Positions 15,666 to 24,745 of a stretch of 64,000 nucleotides of DNA are shown here, piece by piece. Made by a program: the position numbers and the translations under genes. Positions within the stretch are counted from its first letter, which is position 1. Every line of letters begins with the position of its first letter. This DNA is from Acidobacteriota bacterium (GTDB lineage: Bacteria; Acidobacteriota; Blastocatellia; Pyrinomonadales; Pyrinomonadaceae): NCBI GenBank assembly GCA_023389035.1, contig JAEWFC010000002.1, positions 1 through 64,000 of the forward strand, given 5' to 3'. The notes under the pieces are model-generated. The model was not told where the DNA came from, made no database searches, and saw only the letters and a list, made by a program, of their open reading frames with translations.

Positions 15666-16310
15666 CTAACCCTTCGCTATCTTCATCGAGTATAAGATCG
15701 CTCCGAACGTGTCCTTTTGTTTGCCAAAGTTATCACCGTTCGTGGAGATTATGATATTGATCTGTTGATTTTGGCCTTGGTAGTTTCTAAAGGCGATCCA
15801 CTGGTGACGCCTGATGCCGTCCTTTTGTTCCGGCGGAGATTCGACCCACTCCACTCCTTTGACTCCATCGATCTCCAGCCAACGAACGGTTTCATATTTC
15901 CCCTGCTTCAACTGCTCAAGAGCGCTATCGTACGTCGCATTTATACTTGATTCTGAAGGGAACGTGCTTGGCATGACCGAGATGGAGGCGATCAGAAATC
16001 CGTTTGCGGGCGAACCGTAATTAAACGATTCTTTTGCCACCGACATCTTAGGCCAACCTGACGGCAGCTTCCACGACATATTTTGCTCAGTCCATTGGAC
16101 CTCTGTGGCTGCGTCAGAGATCGATCTCTGGGCGGAAGTCATCTCTGCGGTCTCGACATCAGAATCATCTGAACTTGATCCCGGCGACCCGGTTGGTCTC
16201 GATGTATTTGAGGAGTTTGACCCAGACTGACCTGTTAGGCTTTGCAGCCGCTCCCCGATACCGCAAAACGTCAATACGGCACCAAGGACCACGAACCCGA
16301 ATAGTTTCAT
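15666..16310 (-). CDS. secreted or lipoprotein-like protein of unknown function
   Basis: A 214-residue protein not assigned to a named family. A hydrophobic leader (MKLFGFVVLGAVLTFCGIG) is followed by a low-complexity Ser/Gly/Asp linker (about 27-60) and a compact C-terminal domain beginning near WKLPSGWPKM. Segments such as VKGVEWVESPP and HQWIAFRNYQGQNQQINIIIS suggest a small beta-rich domain of the PsbP/LpqN kind (weak resemblance). It is likely exported. It stands alone, convergent with tdk. Confidence 0.7.
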   Translation of the reverse strand: MKLFGFVVLGAVLTFCGIGERLQSLTGQSGSNSSNTSRPTGSPGSSSDDSDVETAEMTSAQRSISDAATEVQWTEQNMSWKLPSGWPKMSVAKESFNYGSPANGFLIASISVMPSTFPSESSINATYDSALEQLKQGKYETVRWLEIDGVKGVEWVESPPEQKDGIRRHQWIAFRNYQGQNQQINIIISTNGDNFGKQKDTFGAILYSMKIAKG

Positions 16311-16527
16311 TGCTTATCCTCCTGAAGATTAGGAAACGCGAACATTGTTACCGTAATTTCTAAGAAAATCAAAGACGTGGCGACGTTACTCGTTCTTGGA
16401 TATGATTTCTGTGAATCGATGCACACCCCGCAACTCTTTATTGACATCGTTGATAATCATACTGGCGCTCTTCCCGTCGTTTTACCTCTGCTTTAGGTTA
16501 ACGCTGGCCCATATAGCCTTGCACGAA

Positions 16528-16558
16528 TAAAAAAGAGGCGTCCCAGGAGGAACGCCTT
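16528..16558 (-). terminator. terminator of the TonB receptor gene
   Basis: On the minus strand AGGCGT pairs with ACGCCT around a 10-base loop and is followed by TCTTTTTT, a typical rho-independent signal 21 bases past the receptor stop. Confidence 0.65.
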
Positions 16559-16578
16559 AACAGGAGATATTCGGTTAC

Positions 16579-19500
16579 CTAAAAAGTAAACCGGAAACCT
16601 ATCTGAGCAGTCAGCGGCCGCCCGACCGGCGGACCGAAGCCCGGGCCGTACAAAGCTGTCGGCTGCATAAAGGTTGGTCCTGAGGTCGCTACGGTCAGAC
16701 CGAGCCGCGGGTTTGACCCGAATGCAAGGTTGTCCGTGTTGAACAGGTTGTACAGATCCAAGTACGCAGAAAGCTTGAACCGTTCGCCAAAGGTAAAGCT
16801 CTTGGCGGCACGAAGATCGACGTTGAAGAACCGATGGCTCAGTTCTTTGATCTGTCCGTTGTCGACGAAGAAACCGCTGCGGTACTGGTTGATCGACTGC
16901 TGACGGCAGCCGCGTGGGTTAAGGGCCTGCAGAGCTGCGAGATTACCGCGGGCTGCAAACGCTTGCTGAATGGTCACGCCCTCGCAGAGCCGGTCGACCG
17001 TCGTCAGACCGTCACCATCAATGTCAAACCCTGTGTTTGCCGAGAATGGCCTGGCTGATGCGTACTGCAGAATGGGAGACAACTGGATATCCCACGGGAG
17101 CATGAATACTCCGCTTAGTACGATGCGGTGACGCTCGTCCATGCGAGTCGGGCCGAACTCTCCTTCCGCGAACTGTTGTTCGGGTGTCACCACGATGCCA
17201 TTACCGGAATACGATGCAGTCGGCTGTCCGCCCCACGAGCGTGAGCTCGCGAGTACGTAGCTTGCGTTTAGCACCATGTCGCTCGAGCGATATTTGAACG
17301 TCGTTGTCCAGCTATCAAAGAGCGAACGGTTAGTGGTCGCAAACATGTTTATTTGCTCGAGCCGGTTTGCCGGCAGCCCCGCACCTACAAATGCCTGATC
17401 CAATACTCGGCTGGCCGCACCGCGTACGCAACGAGTGTCGGCTGGGTTAGAGTTTGGATAGAGCGGATCGCAAATCTGGCGGATCTGCGGGTTAATGTTC
17501 AGGAACCGGGGCTCGTCGATGCCAAGAGTATGGACGTAGTCGCTCGAGATCGACATCCGCGAGTTCAACTCACGCTGAATGCCTATCGAGAACTTCTGAA
17601 CATACGGTTCCGTAGCATCCGGATCATTAATTCGGCCCACGGCTCCGTTCACAAGATTCGAGAAAGTCGTTCCCGGCGGCAGGGTTGGCAGCGGATCAAC
17701 ACCATAGCGGAACGTCGCCAGTTGGGCCTGCGTTAAACTGATGGCCGTTTGAAATACCTCCGGCTCGGCCTGCGTTGCCGAAAAGAGTGAAAGGTTCTGG
17801 AATATCTGATCGTAGAAAACCCCGTAACCGCCGCGGATCACCGTTTTTGCGTCTCCCCATGGATCCCACGCAAAACCAACACGCGGCTGAAACTCCTTCC
17901 AGCTCGGTGTCGTCCTAGCAAGCTTCTTCGGGTCGCCGGTGATAGCCTGTGCCAACGGGTGATTCAGCTGGCTGAGGATGATCATCGTGCGGTTATTCGT
18001 CTGATCCGGCAGGTTGCCGATATTCGCGTCCCAACGCAGTCCGAGATTCAGCGTTAGATTAGGCGTGATCTTCCAGTCGTCCTGGCCATAAAAAGCAAGC
18101 TGGTCGATCACCTGGTAGTGCGAGCTCGCACCGTCGGAATATGTTAACCCAGTCAGGATTCCCGGGGTCGAGAAGCCCTGAGGCAGGGCGGCGATCGCCG
18201 TCGGCGACTGTCCGAACGTTAGCGAATAGCCGCGAGTGCCGAAGTAGAAATACCCATCAAGGATCGTGTGGATGTAGTTCACGCCGAACTTCATCGTGTG
18301 GTTGCCTGATACGACGCTCGTATCGTTGCGGAACTGGTACTTCCGTTCCTTAGTGGACTGTGGTGTATTCGCATTTTGCCCAATGGATATACCACCGGGG
18401 AAGTTCAGTGTCAGGCCTTCTTCATTCGGGAGGATCTCGTTTACAAAATCCTGGAAATGGAAGGTGAACTGGTTAAGAACATTGCTATTGATGTTGTACG
18501 TGTAGTTGCCGAGCAAACTGTAAAGTGTGTTGTTCGTTTGATTTCCGCCGCTGAGATCGGTCCGGGCCGGGTTTGCGACCTGGTCGTTCGGCGACTTATT
18601 TCCCTGATATGAGAAACGGACGAACATGTTGTGCTTATCGTTGAACCGATGATCGATCTTTGTCGAAAACAGCGTGTCGTCGTATGGCGTTGGGATAAGT
18701 GGTACGAAGTCTACTCCAGGGATCGCCTGCAGGTCCGCGACGGCGCCGGGGAAGACAGCAACGTTCTGCCTCTCACGAAATCGCTCAAGGGCGAAGAAAT
18801 AAAACGTGCGGTCCTTGATGATCGGTCCGCCGATGCTGCCGCCAAACTCTTGCCTGTTAAACTCGGGTTTTTCGTAATTGGGATTTGTCGAGCGTGCGAT
18901 GTCATCGAAGAAGTCGAAGGCCCGCCATTTCTCATCACGGAAATTGACGAATGCCGATCCGCGGAGACGATTCGTGCCGCTCTTAGTGATCACATTCACC
19001 ACGCCGCCGACCGACCGACCCTGATCTGCGGACCAGCGATGCTGCACGATCTGGAATTCCTGGATCGATTCGTAGGAGAAGTTCTGCAAAAGGCTGCCGA
19101 CAACGTTGTCTTTGTTATCGCCGCCGTCGATATTAACGTTGACCTGACGTCCGTCGCCGCCATTAAACGCAACGTTTCCGACTCGTGTCTTTGTCGGGTC
19201 AAAGTTTCCAACCGGCCGAGCCTCCGGAGCAATGACCGAAAGTCCTGCGAACGTTCGGTTCAGCAGCGGAAGGTTTTCGATCTCCTGCGGGGTGATCGTC
19301 GTATCGAGTTCAGACTTTGTGGTCTCAACCAATGGCGGATTCGTGGTGACCGTGACCGTTTCCGCAATGTTGCCCGGTTGAAGTTCAAAATTGACGTCCT
19401 GCCTTGCGCCGACATTGAGCTCGATCTCTTCGACTAGAGCTCTGCTAAAGGATGCTGCCTCGGCCGCGATGCTGTAACGGCCCGGGACGAGCTGCGGCAC

Positions 19501-19716
19501 AGTGTATTCGCCGCTGCTGTTTGTTACTACGGAGCGTTCAGCGCCGGTGCCGCGATTAGTGATTACGATGCGGGCCCCCGGAACGACATTACCGTTTCCG
19601 TCGACCACCCTGCCCGTGATGGTTCCCGTCGTCGCCTGTGCAAAGGAAGCGATCGAGAACAATGCGATGGCACAAAGCGAGAGGGCGCTTTTTATTATTA
19701 AGCTAGTTTTTCCCAT
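16579..19716 (-). CDS. Oar-like TonB-dependent outer-membrane receptor
   Basis: A 1045-residue outer-membrane protein. The start is set at 19716 because it yields a proper signal peptide (MGKTSLIIKSALSLCAIALF...ASFAQA) and has GGAGG ten bases upstream; the longer frame has no leader. After the signal comes a carboxypeptidase-regulatory-like beta-sandwich (GTITGRVVDGNGNVVPGARI, about 28-110), then the plug domain (ENLPLLNRTFAGLS; QNFSYESIQEFQIVQHRWSAD) and a large barrel ending in the aromatic signature GFRFTF. Such Oar/SusC-like receptors import oligosaccharides, peptides or chelates using TonB energy. No SusD partner or TonB/ExbBD is nearby, so the substrate is unknown. Confidence 0.93.
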   Translation of the reverse strand: MGKTSLIIKSALSLCAIALFSIASFAQATTGTITGRVVDGNGNVVPGARIVITNRGTGAERSVVTNSSGEYTVPQLVPGRYSIAAEAASFSRALVEEIELNVGARQDVNFELQPGNIAETVTVTTNPPLVETTKSELDTTITPQEIENLPLLNRTFAGLSVIAPEARPVGNFDPTKTRVGNVAFNGGDGRQVNVNIDGGDNKDNVVGSLLQNFSYESIQEFQIVQHRWSADQGRSVGGVVNVITKSGTNRLRGSAFVNFRDEKWRAFDFFDDIARSTNPNYEKPEFNRQEFGGSIGGPIIKDRTFYFFALERFRERQNVAVFPGAVADLQAIPGVDFVPLIPTPYDDTLFSTKIDHRFNDKHNMFVRFSYQGNKSPNDQVANPARTDLSGGNQTNNTLYSLLGNYTYNINSNVLNQFTFHFQDFVNEILPNEEGLTLNFPGGISIGQNANTPQSTKERKYQFRNDTSVVSGNHTMKFGVNYIHTILDGYFYFGTRGYSLTFGQSPTAIAALPQGFSTPGILTGLTYSDGASSHYQVIDQLAFYGQDDWKITPNLTLNLGLRWDANIGNLPDQTNNRTMIILSQLNHPLAQAITGDPKKLARTTPSWKEFQPRVGFAWDPWGDAKTVIRGGYGVFYDQIFQNLSLFSATQAEPEVFQTAISLTQAQLATFRYGVDPLPTLPPGTTFSNLVNGAVGRINDPDATEPYVQKFSIGIQRELNSRMSISSDYVHTLGIDEPRFLNINPQIRQICDPLYPNSNPADTRCVRGAASRVLDQAFVGAGLPANRLEQINMFATTNRSLFDSWTTTFKYRSSDMVLNASYVLASSRSWGGQPTASYSGNGIVVTPEQQFAEGEFGPTRMDERHRIVLSGVFMLPWDIQLSPILQYASARPFSANTGFDIDGDGLTTVDRLCEGVTIQQAFAARGNLAALQALNPRGCRQQSINQYRSGFFVDNGQIKELSHRFFNVDLRAAKSFTFGERFKLSAYLDLYNLFNTDNLAFGSNPRLGLTVATSGPTFMQPTALYGPGFGPPVGRPLTAQIGFRFTF

Positions 19717-20029
19717 ACGATTGGGACCTCCGATTTTCCTAAAGGTTAAGAATGTGAACCAGTGAACCATTGTGGATCCGGGTCCAGAATTTGCGAACGA
19801 ACAAGGATCTTTGGATTCCTTAGCCCGCGGAATGCAAATCATATTCCAGATTACGGACTGACTATTTAGTCCGAAAAGTCAGTAGGCCGGTCAAATCGAC
19901 CGACCCGAATTCAAAAAAATCGTCCAAAAAATTGGATACTTCGTGACAAATATGGATAATTACCTGCGAGAAGACATCGTCCTAAATACATTAGCGTGAG
20001 CGATTTAAGCCGAATCCAGTGAATGATCC
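19717..20029. other. intergenic gap between the TonB receptor and a divergent secreted protein gene
   Basis: Apart from a good promoter for the rightward gene (19932-19960) and the GGAGG site of the receptor, I see no gene, no cobalamin-type riboswitch signature and no clear operator. The sequence is AT-rich compared with the flanks. Confidence 0.4.
19932..19960 (+). promoter_or_regulatory. promoter of the secreted protein gene at 20030
   Basis: TTGGAT (19932-19937) and GATAAT (19955-19960) are separated by exactly 17 bases, 70 bases before the start codon. Confidence 0.45.
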
Positions 20030-20788
20030 ATGTCTAAGAACTCTCGAGACGAATCGATGCACCATTTGTTGGCCGCAGCGATCATTTTTTTGATCTTGAC
20101 TGTGCCCGGCACCGCGCAGGTCCGAACGCTGAAGTGGGCCGACGATCTTTGTGAATATTCGGGAAGCTATGACTCGAAAAAGCACTCGGAATCGAAGCTC
20201 TTAAACACCTTGAAACTCAAAGATCAGCAGTTCACGAGAATTTCTAATTTCCCGTCCGTTTGGAAGTGGGAAGACATAGATTCGATCGATATCCAAGCTC
20301 TCGAATCTGAATATCGGCAAAAAAAGGACTCGCTACACAGCCTCCAGATCGTCAACATACCTTATTGGCAGCGCGTTAAAGAAACGCAGATCAAGGAGCT
20401 CGATCAGGTCTACACCTTCTATCGAACCAAGGCCGAGGCGTATAAAAACCCTGAGGTCTTGCGAAAATATCCCGCAGCACCCGCTTGTACGGCGAAATAT
20501 GCTGAGCCGCTGATCGCACGCGACGACAGCCTCCTTAAGGTCTGGCTTGAGGTCAATATGCATTCCCGCTCGCAAAATGCGGACCCCGATCGTCTCAAGC
20601 GTCGCTTCGATGAGCAGATGGCTTCAGCCGATCGGATCAAATACGCCATCGTCGAAGTGATGGGATTCGGCTGGGGCAACTGTGCTGTTCGCGAGATACA
20701 GCGTGACGAGGGGAATATGGACGACACGCATATGAACGAGATCCGCAAGCTTTTTCTCCGTGTTCGTGAGGAATGTGAGATGCCCTAA
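20030..20788 (+). CDS. secreted protein of unknown function
   Basis: 252 residues with a signal peptide (hydrophobic stretch HLLAAAIIFLILTVPGTAQ, cleavage likely after AQ). The mature part is mostly alpha-helical and charged, with four cysteines (DDLCEYSG, APACTAKY, GNCAVRE, EECEMP) that could form two disulfides in the periplasm. No known family is recognised. Its stop codon TAA overlaps the stop TAG of uvrC on the opposite strand (convergent, four shared bases), so neither gene has room for its own terminator here. Confidence 0.8.
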   Translation: MSKNSRDESMHHLLAAAIIFLILTVPGTAQVRTLKWADDLCEYSGSYDSKKHSESKLLNTLKLKDQQFTRISNFPSVWKWEDIDSIDIQALESEYRQKKDSLHSLQIVNIPYWQRVKETQIKELDQVYTFYRTKAEAYKNPEVLRKYPAAPACTAKYAEPLIARDDSLLKVWLEVNMHSRSQNADPDRLKRRFDEQMASADRIKYAIVEVMGFGWGNCAVREIQRDEGNMDDTHMNEIRKLFLRVREECEMP

Positions 20789-22635
20789 TCCTCACTTTGA
20801 CCTCCCAACGCACGCTGACGTTCGAAGTGCTCACTGAGCTCTTTGGCAGCCCGTGCACCGACAAAGGGTTTGAGCGCGTCGATCGGCGCTTTCGCGATCC
20901 GTTCGATGGAGCCAAAATTTCGGAGCAGCTTCATCTTCCGTTTTTCGCCGATGCCTGGAATGGCAGATAGTTCCGAAGTGAAGTCGCGTTTCTCGCGCCG
21001 TTTCCGATGAAACTCTATCGCCGTCTTATGAGTTTCCTCGCGGATGTTCAAGACGAGACGGAATGCCAGCGAGTTTCGGTCGAAAGGTATCGGCCTTTCC
21101 TCACGTCCATGGACCAGCAGGTGCGAGATCTCGTTATGGCGTTTCGGCGGTTTCACCAAGCCGACCAGCATTATTTGCTCCAGGTCCAACTCACGCATGG
21201 CCGCCGCTGCGGCTGAAAGCTGGCCTTTGCCTCCATCGATAAATATCAGCTCGGGGAGCTGGCCGCCCTCGGTCAGGATCCGCTTATACCGCCGGAACAC
21301 AGCCTCGTGCATTGATGCAAAATCATTCGCACCGTCAACGCTCTTGATTATGAACCTGCGATAAAGGGAGCGTGCGGGCTTGCCGTTCTCAAATACCACG
21401 ATACCTGCGACATTCTCTGAACCTGAGATGTTCGAAATGTCGAACGATTCGATCCGCTGCGGAAAATACGAGAGCTCCAATATCTCCTGCAATTCATCGA
21501 GCACCTTTTCCGAATCCGGTTTTAGAACACGGAAACGCTGCTCGAACGCGACCTTTGCATTTGTCTCGACGAGCATTACGAGTTCCCGCATTCGGCCGCG
21601 CTTCGGATCGAGAATGCGAACGCGCCGGCCGCGGCGTTCGGTGAGCAGTGCCTCGAGCGTGGCACGATCTTCAAAATCGTTCGGCACGTGTATCTCGAGC
21701 GGCACGTAGTCGGTTGAGTAATACTGCACCAGCACCTCGCCGAGGAAGACAGACGCGTCGAACTCATCGTCATCCTCGGGCATGTCTTCCCAAAAGAACT
21801 CACGCCGCCCAACGATCCTGCCCTCGCGCATAGTGAAAAGCTGCAGGGCCAGCCGTGGGCCTTCGCGGTAGAAACCAAAGATGTCGATGTCGCGTTCGGC
21901 GGTCATCGCCATCTTCTGCTGATCGCCCAACTGCAGCACCGTGCGATGCAGATCACGATATTTTGCCGCGAGCTCAAATTTGTTGGCTTCAGCGAACTTC
22001 CACATTCGCTGCTCCAGGTCTGCGGCAAGCTCTTTGTTCTTACCCTCGAGCAGCGTTTTCACGTCACGTGCGGCCTCGACGTATTCGTCCTGCGTGCAAA
22101 GCCCTTTAACGCACGGCCCGAGACAACGCTTCAGGTGATATTCCAGGCATGGCCTCGGCAGCTTTCCGTCGATCTCTATCTCGCACGTTCGTAACTGGAA
22201 CGTCCGATTTATCAGGCTCAAAGTCTTTCTCGCGAGCGTGACGGGTAGAAAAGGGCCGTAGTAACTGCTGCCGTCACGTACGACCCGCCGCGTCATCACG
22301 ACCTTTGGGAACGGCTCATTGGTCAGCTTTAAGTGAGGATACTGCTTGTCATCCTTCAGCATCACGTTGAATCGCGGCTTGTGCTTTTTGATCAGGTTCG
22401 ATTCGAGCACCAACGCCTCGACCTCGTTATCGACGACGATGTACTCAAAATCCGCGATCAGCTTTTTCAGCTGCTGTGTCTTGAAATCGACGTTTCGGCT
22501 CGCCTGAAAATACGACCGCACGCGGTTGCGAAGGTTTTTCGCCTTGCCCACGTAAATTATCTTGCCGGCGGCATTCTTATGAATGTAAATGCCCGGCTCG
22601 GTCGTCAGATTCTTAAGCTTCTCTTCTATCGTCAC
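20785..22635 (-). CDS. uvrC: excinuclease ABC subunit C
   Basis: A 616-residue UvrC that makes both incisions in nucleotide-excision repair with UvrAB. Domains in order: GIY-YIG nuclease (EPGIYIHKNAAGKIIYVGKAKN, about 13-95), Cys-rich/UvrBC-interaction region (PCLEYHLKRCLGPCVK and a UVR motif near 205-240), RNase H-like C-nuclease with FDISNISG, FIDGGKGQLSAA and REETHKTAI, then tandem helix-hairpin-helix motifs (LSAIPGIGEKRKMKLLRNFGS) at the C-terminus. Length is normal. No uvrA or uvrB is nearby. Confidence 0.97.
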   Translation of the reverse strand: MTIEEKLKNLTTEPGIYIHKNAAGKIIYVGKAKNLRNRVRSYFQASRNVDFKTQQLKKLIADFEYIVVDNEVEALVLESNLIKKHKPRFNVMLKDDKQYPHLKLTNEPFPKVVMTRRVVRDGSSYYGPFLPVTLARKTLSLINRTFQLRTCEIEIDGKLPRPCLEYHLKRCLGPCVKGLCTQDEYVEAARDVKTLLEGKNKELAADLEQRMWKFAEANKFELAAKYRDLHRTVLQLGDQQKMAMTAERDIDIFGFYREGPRLALQLFTMREGRIVGRREFFWEDMPEDDDEFDASVFLGEVLVQYYSTDYVPLEIHVPNDFEDRATLEALLTERRGRRVRILDPKRGRMRELVMLVETNAKVAFEQRFRVLKPDSEKVLDELQEILELSYFPQRIESFDISNISGSENVAGIVVFENGKPARSLYRRFIIKSVDGANDFASMHEAVFRRYKRILTEGGQLPELIFIDGGKGQLSAAAAAMRELDLEQIMLVGLVKPPKRHNEISHLLVHGREERPIPFDRNSLAFRLVLNIREETHKTAIEFHRKRREKRDFTSELSAIPGIGEKRKMKLLRNFGSIERIAKAPIDALKPFVGARAAKELSEHFERQRALGGQSED

Positions 22636-22937
22636 TTAGTTAAATTTTATCCTATCGCCCTTCAAATAGATAAAATCCTCAAAATCCGCGATGTTTGTCC
22701 CAGCGTGAGAGCATTCGCCTGGGACAGGCTGGGACAAAAATAGGCTTTTTTGCCCGTTTTTTTCGCTGCGTGCGCGTGCGAGCGGAACAGAGCGGAACAA
22801 ACATTGGCGTTTTTGGCGATTTTCGTCCGGAAACCCTGATAAGTGCGCCACTTTGGTAGTTGTGTCCGCGATCGTGTCCACGTGCATCCTTTCCGTCTAA
22901 CTTTCGAGTGTGTGGGCGCGCCTTGGCACCGGTGCAG

Positions 22938-22992
22938 TTGGTGCCGCATTCTTGGTGCCGCATTCTTGGTGCCGCATTCTGGTGCCGCATTC
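22938..22992. repeat. four tandem 14-bp repeats (TTGGTGCCGCATTC)
   Basis: Three identical TTGGTGCCGCATTC units (22938, 22952, 22966) and a fourth lacking one T (22980-22992) are followed by a partial TGGTGC. There are no spacers, so this is a minisatellite and not a CRISPR. Confidence 0.9.
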
Positions 22993-23550
22993 TGGTGCAG
23001 CGATATCGATCGTGATCGAGTTATCAAAGATCTGGCTGGGGTAGATCGGTCCCGGTAGATTATGACTCTTTGGGCAGCGGATTCAGACGATGCTTTGCGT
23101 GATATGCGCGATATGCACGATTTGCAGGGTTAGAGAGGTCTCACGCAAAGACGCGAAGTTCGCAAAGGGGAAATGCAGAAGCCCGCGCGTTAGCAAGTTG
23201 AGGTTGAGAGAATCTGTGGCTGAAGCCGGTTTTTGGTAAGGATGTTATAAACGCCCTTGGGATCGTGTGGACGCTGACCAGGCCCTAAAGGACGTGGCTA
23301 ATTGCCGACTTCGTCGGGAAGACGGCTCCGCCGCCTGCGAATGTGTTGAGGCCGAGTCGTTTCAGAGAATCTGTGCCGCGTTATAAGCCCTTGCTAACTC
23401 GCGGACTTCTGCAGGTGTGTCACTCCTACGGAGTTTGTGCAGGCGTGCTGTTCGTTCTACAAACATGTCGCTCCTACGGAGTTGAGAAGCGTACACACTC
23501 TTCAAAGCGTTGCTAGCGAGCGGTCTCGAGAATGCTCGCTTCGGTGTTAT

Positions 23551-23595
23551 AGAAAAGCCCGGAGGACTCTTTCGAGCCTTCCGGGCTTTTTGGGT
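23551..23595. terminator. bidirectional rho-independent terminator
   Basis: The hairpin AAAAGCCCGGA...CTC/GAG...TCCGGGCTTTTT is flanked by A- and T-runs on both sides. On the minus strand it lies 18 bases after the stop of the 27-codon peptide gene. Confidence 0.7.
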
Positions 23596-23612
23596 GCCTG
23601 GGGGAATTGGCA

Positions 23613-23696
23613 CTACCTTTGTACGGCCGGCAGCAGCAGGCCGATCAGGATCGCTATGATGCCGACTGTTGATGTAATTACGTTTACGGGTGTCAT
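23613..23696 (-). CDS. 27-residue membrane micropeptide, prepilin-helix-like
   Basis: The ORF encodes MTPVNVITSTVGIIAILIGL followed by LLPAVQR. It has a CAGGAG ribosome site eight bases before the ATG and a strong terminator 18 bases after the stop, so it looks like a complete small transcription unit. The peptide is almost entirely one hydrophobic helix. IIAILIGLLLPAVQ closely resembles the N-terminal helix of DUF1559-type prepilins (IIGILIALLLPAVQ), but the GFTLVE processing site and the globular part are absent. It could be a real membrane peptide or the stump of a lost prepilin. It diverges from the tsaC-type gene. Confidence 0.5.
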   Translation of the reverse strand: MTPVNVITSTVGIIAILIGLLLPAVQR

Positions 23697-23803
23697 TTTA
23701 TTATTGCTCCTGGTTTATATATCAGCGGATCGCCCGCGGTAATGGGTGGACGTGCGGCTGCCGGGTTTTTGCGTAAATATGTCGCCTCAAGTAAAAATAA
23801 TTT

Positions 23804-24745
23804 GTGAAGACCATTCTGACTGACGATCCGATCGAGGCGGCGGCGATCATCCGTGCCGGCGGATCGGTCGCGTTTCCGACCGAAACGGTCTATGGCCTGG
23901 GGGCCGATGCGTTGAATGCGGAAGCGGTCGCAAAGATCTTTGAGGCAAAAAAGCGGCCGCCCGATAATCCGCTGATCGCGCATATCGGCAGCCTAGATCA
24001 GGTCAGTTCGCTGGCTGCCGAGATCACACCCGCTGCCGAAATTCTTATCGAACGATTCTTTCCCGGACCGCTTACCGTCGTCCTCAAGCGTTCGGCGCGG
24101 GTGCCGCTGATCGCGACCGCCGGGCTCGATACTATCGGTATCAGAATGCCGAGGCATCCGCTCGCCTCAGCGTTTCTCGCGGCATGTGCGACGCCGGTCG
24201 CGGCGCCTTCGGCAAATCTCTCGGGGCGGCCGAGCCCGACGACCTGGCAAGCTGTTCAGGAGGATCTGGAAGGACGGATCGACTGTATCCTGCAGGGCTC
24301 AGCGACGGAGATAGGTCTCGAATCGACCGTGGTTGACTGCAGCGGGTCGCGGCCGATCCTTTTGCGTTCAGGAGCGATCTCCATGGAAGAGCTTTTGGAC
24401 GTTTGCCCGGACGTGCAGATGGCCGACGACGACCTTGCCGAAACGCCCCGAAGCCCGGGGATGCGTCATCGGCATTATTCGCCGCGTGCGACGATCGAGC
24501 TTACCGATGATGTGCGGACGATCGATGCGTCGGCCGGCATGGCTTTTATTGGCGTGAGCCAGCCACCGGAAGGCTTCGGGCTGGTAAAAGTCTGTTCCGG
24601 AGCGGAAGAGTACGCACGAGAGCTGTTCGAGTTTTTCCGGGCTTGCGACCGCTTCGGTATCCGCACCATCTACTGCGAAGCGGCGCCGGAAACGGGCATC
24701 GGTGCGGCACTGATGGATCGTATCCGGCGGGCTGCAGAACAATAA
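23804..24745 (+). CDS. tsaC: threonylcarbamoyl-AMP synthase (Sua5/YwlC/YrdC type)
   Basis: A 313-residue enzyme that makes threonylcarbamoyl-AMP from threonine, bicarbonate and ATP, the first step of t6A37 tRNA modification. The YrdC domain (about 8-200) shows GGSVAFPTETVYGLGADA, AKKRPPDNPLIAHI, FFPGPLTVVLKR and ATPVAAPSANLSGRPSPT. A C-terminal Sua5 domain (about 215-313) makes this the long Sua5-type form. The start codon is GTG with no clear ribosome site. The partner genes tsaB, tsaD and tsaE are not in the window. Confidence 0.93.
   Translation: MKTILTDDPIEAAAIIRAGGSVAFPTETVYGLGADALNAEAVAKIFEAKKRPPDNPLIAHIGSLDQVSSLAAEITPAAEILIERFFPGPLTVVLKRSARVPLIATAGLDTIGIRMPRHPLASAFLAACATPVAAPSANLSGRPSPTTWQAVQEDLEGRIDCILQGSATEIGLESTVVDCSGSRPILLRSGAISMEELLDVCPDVQMADDDLAETPRSPGMRHRHYSPRATIELTDDVRTIDASAGMAFIGVSQPPEGFGLVKVCSGAEEYARELFEFFRACDRFGIRTIYCEAAPETGIGAALMDRIRRAAEQ

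Larger units (their letters stand above)
22636..23612. repeat. repeat-rich intergenic region without genes
   Basis: Nearly 1 kb holds no credible gene but several repeat types. There is a 10-bp inverted repeat TTTGTCCCAG/CTGGGACAAA (22694-22703, 22729-22738), four tandem 14-bp units (22938-22992), a stretch around 23140-23170 of the ACGCAAAGACGCGAAG kind that recurs widely in bacterial genomes, and two copies of CTCCTACGGAGTT (23421-23435, 23468-23482). The mixture suggests accumulated interspersed repeats. Confidence 0.6.

Noticed and set aside
18631..19437. Rightward ORF of 268 codons
   Set aside because: Lies wholly antisense to the TonB receptor coding region.
19717..20029. Cobalamin or other riboswitch upstream of the TonB receptor
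   Set aside because: No conserved riboswitch core could be recognised in the gap.
22938..22998. Possible CRISPR array
   Set aside because: The 14-bp units are directly adjacent with no spacers and no cas genes nearby.
23362..23613. Leftward 83-codon ORF
   Set aside because: It is a translation of repeat sequence and a terminator, and not a gene-like sequence.
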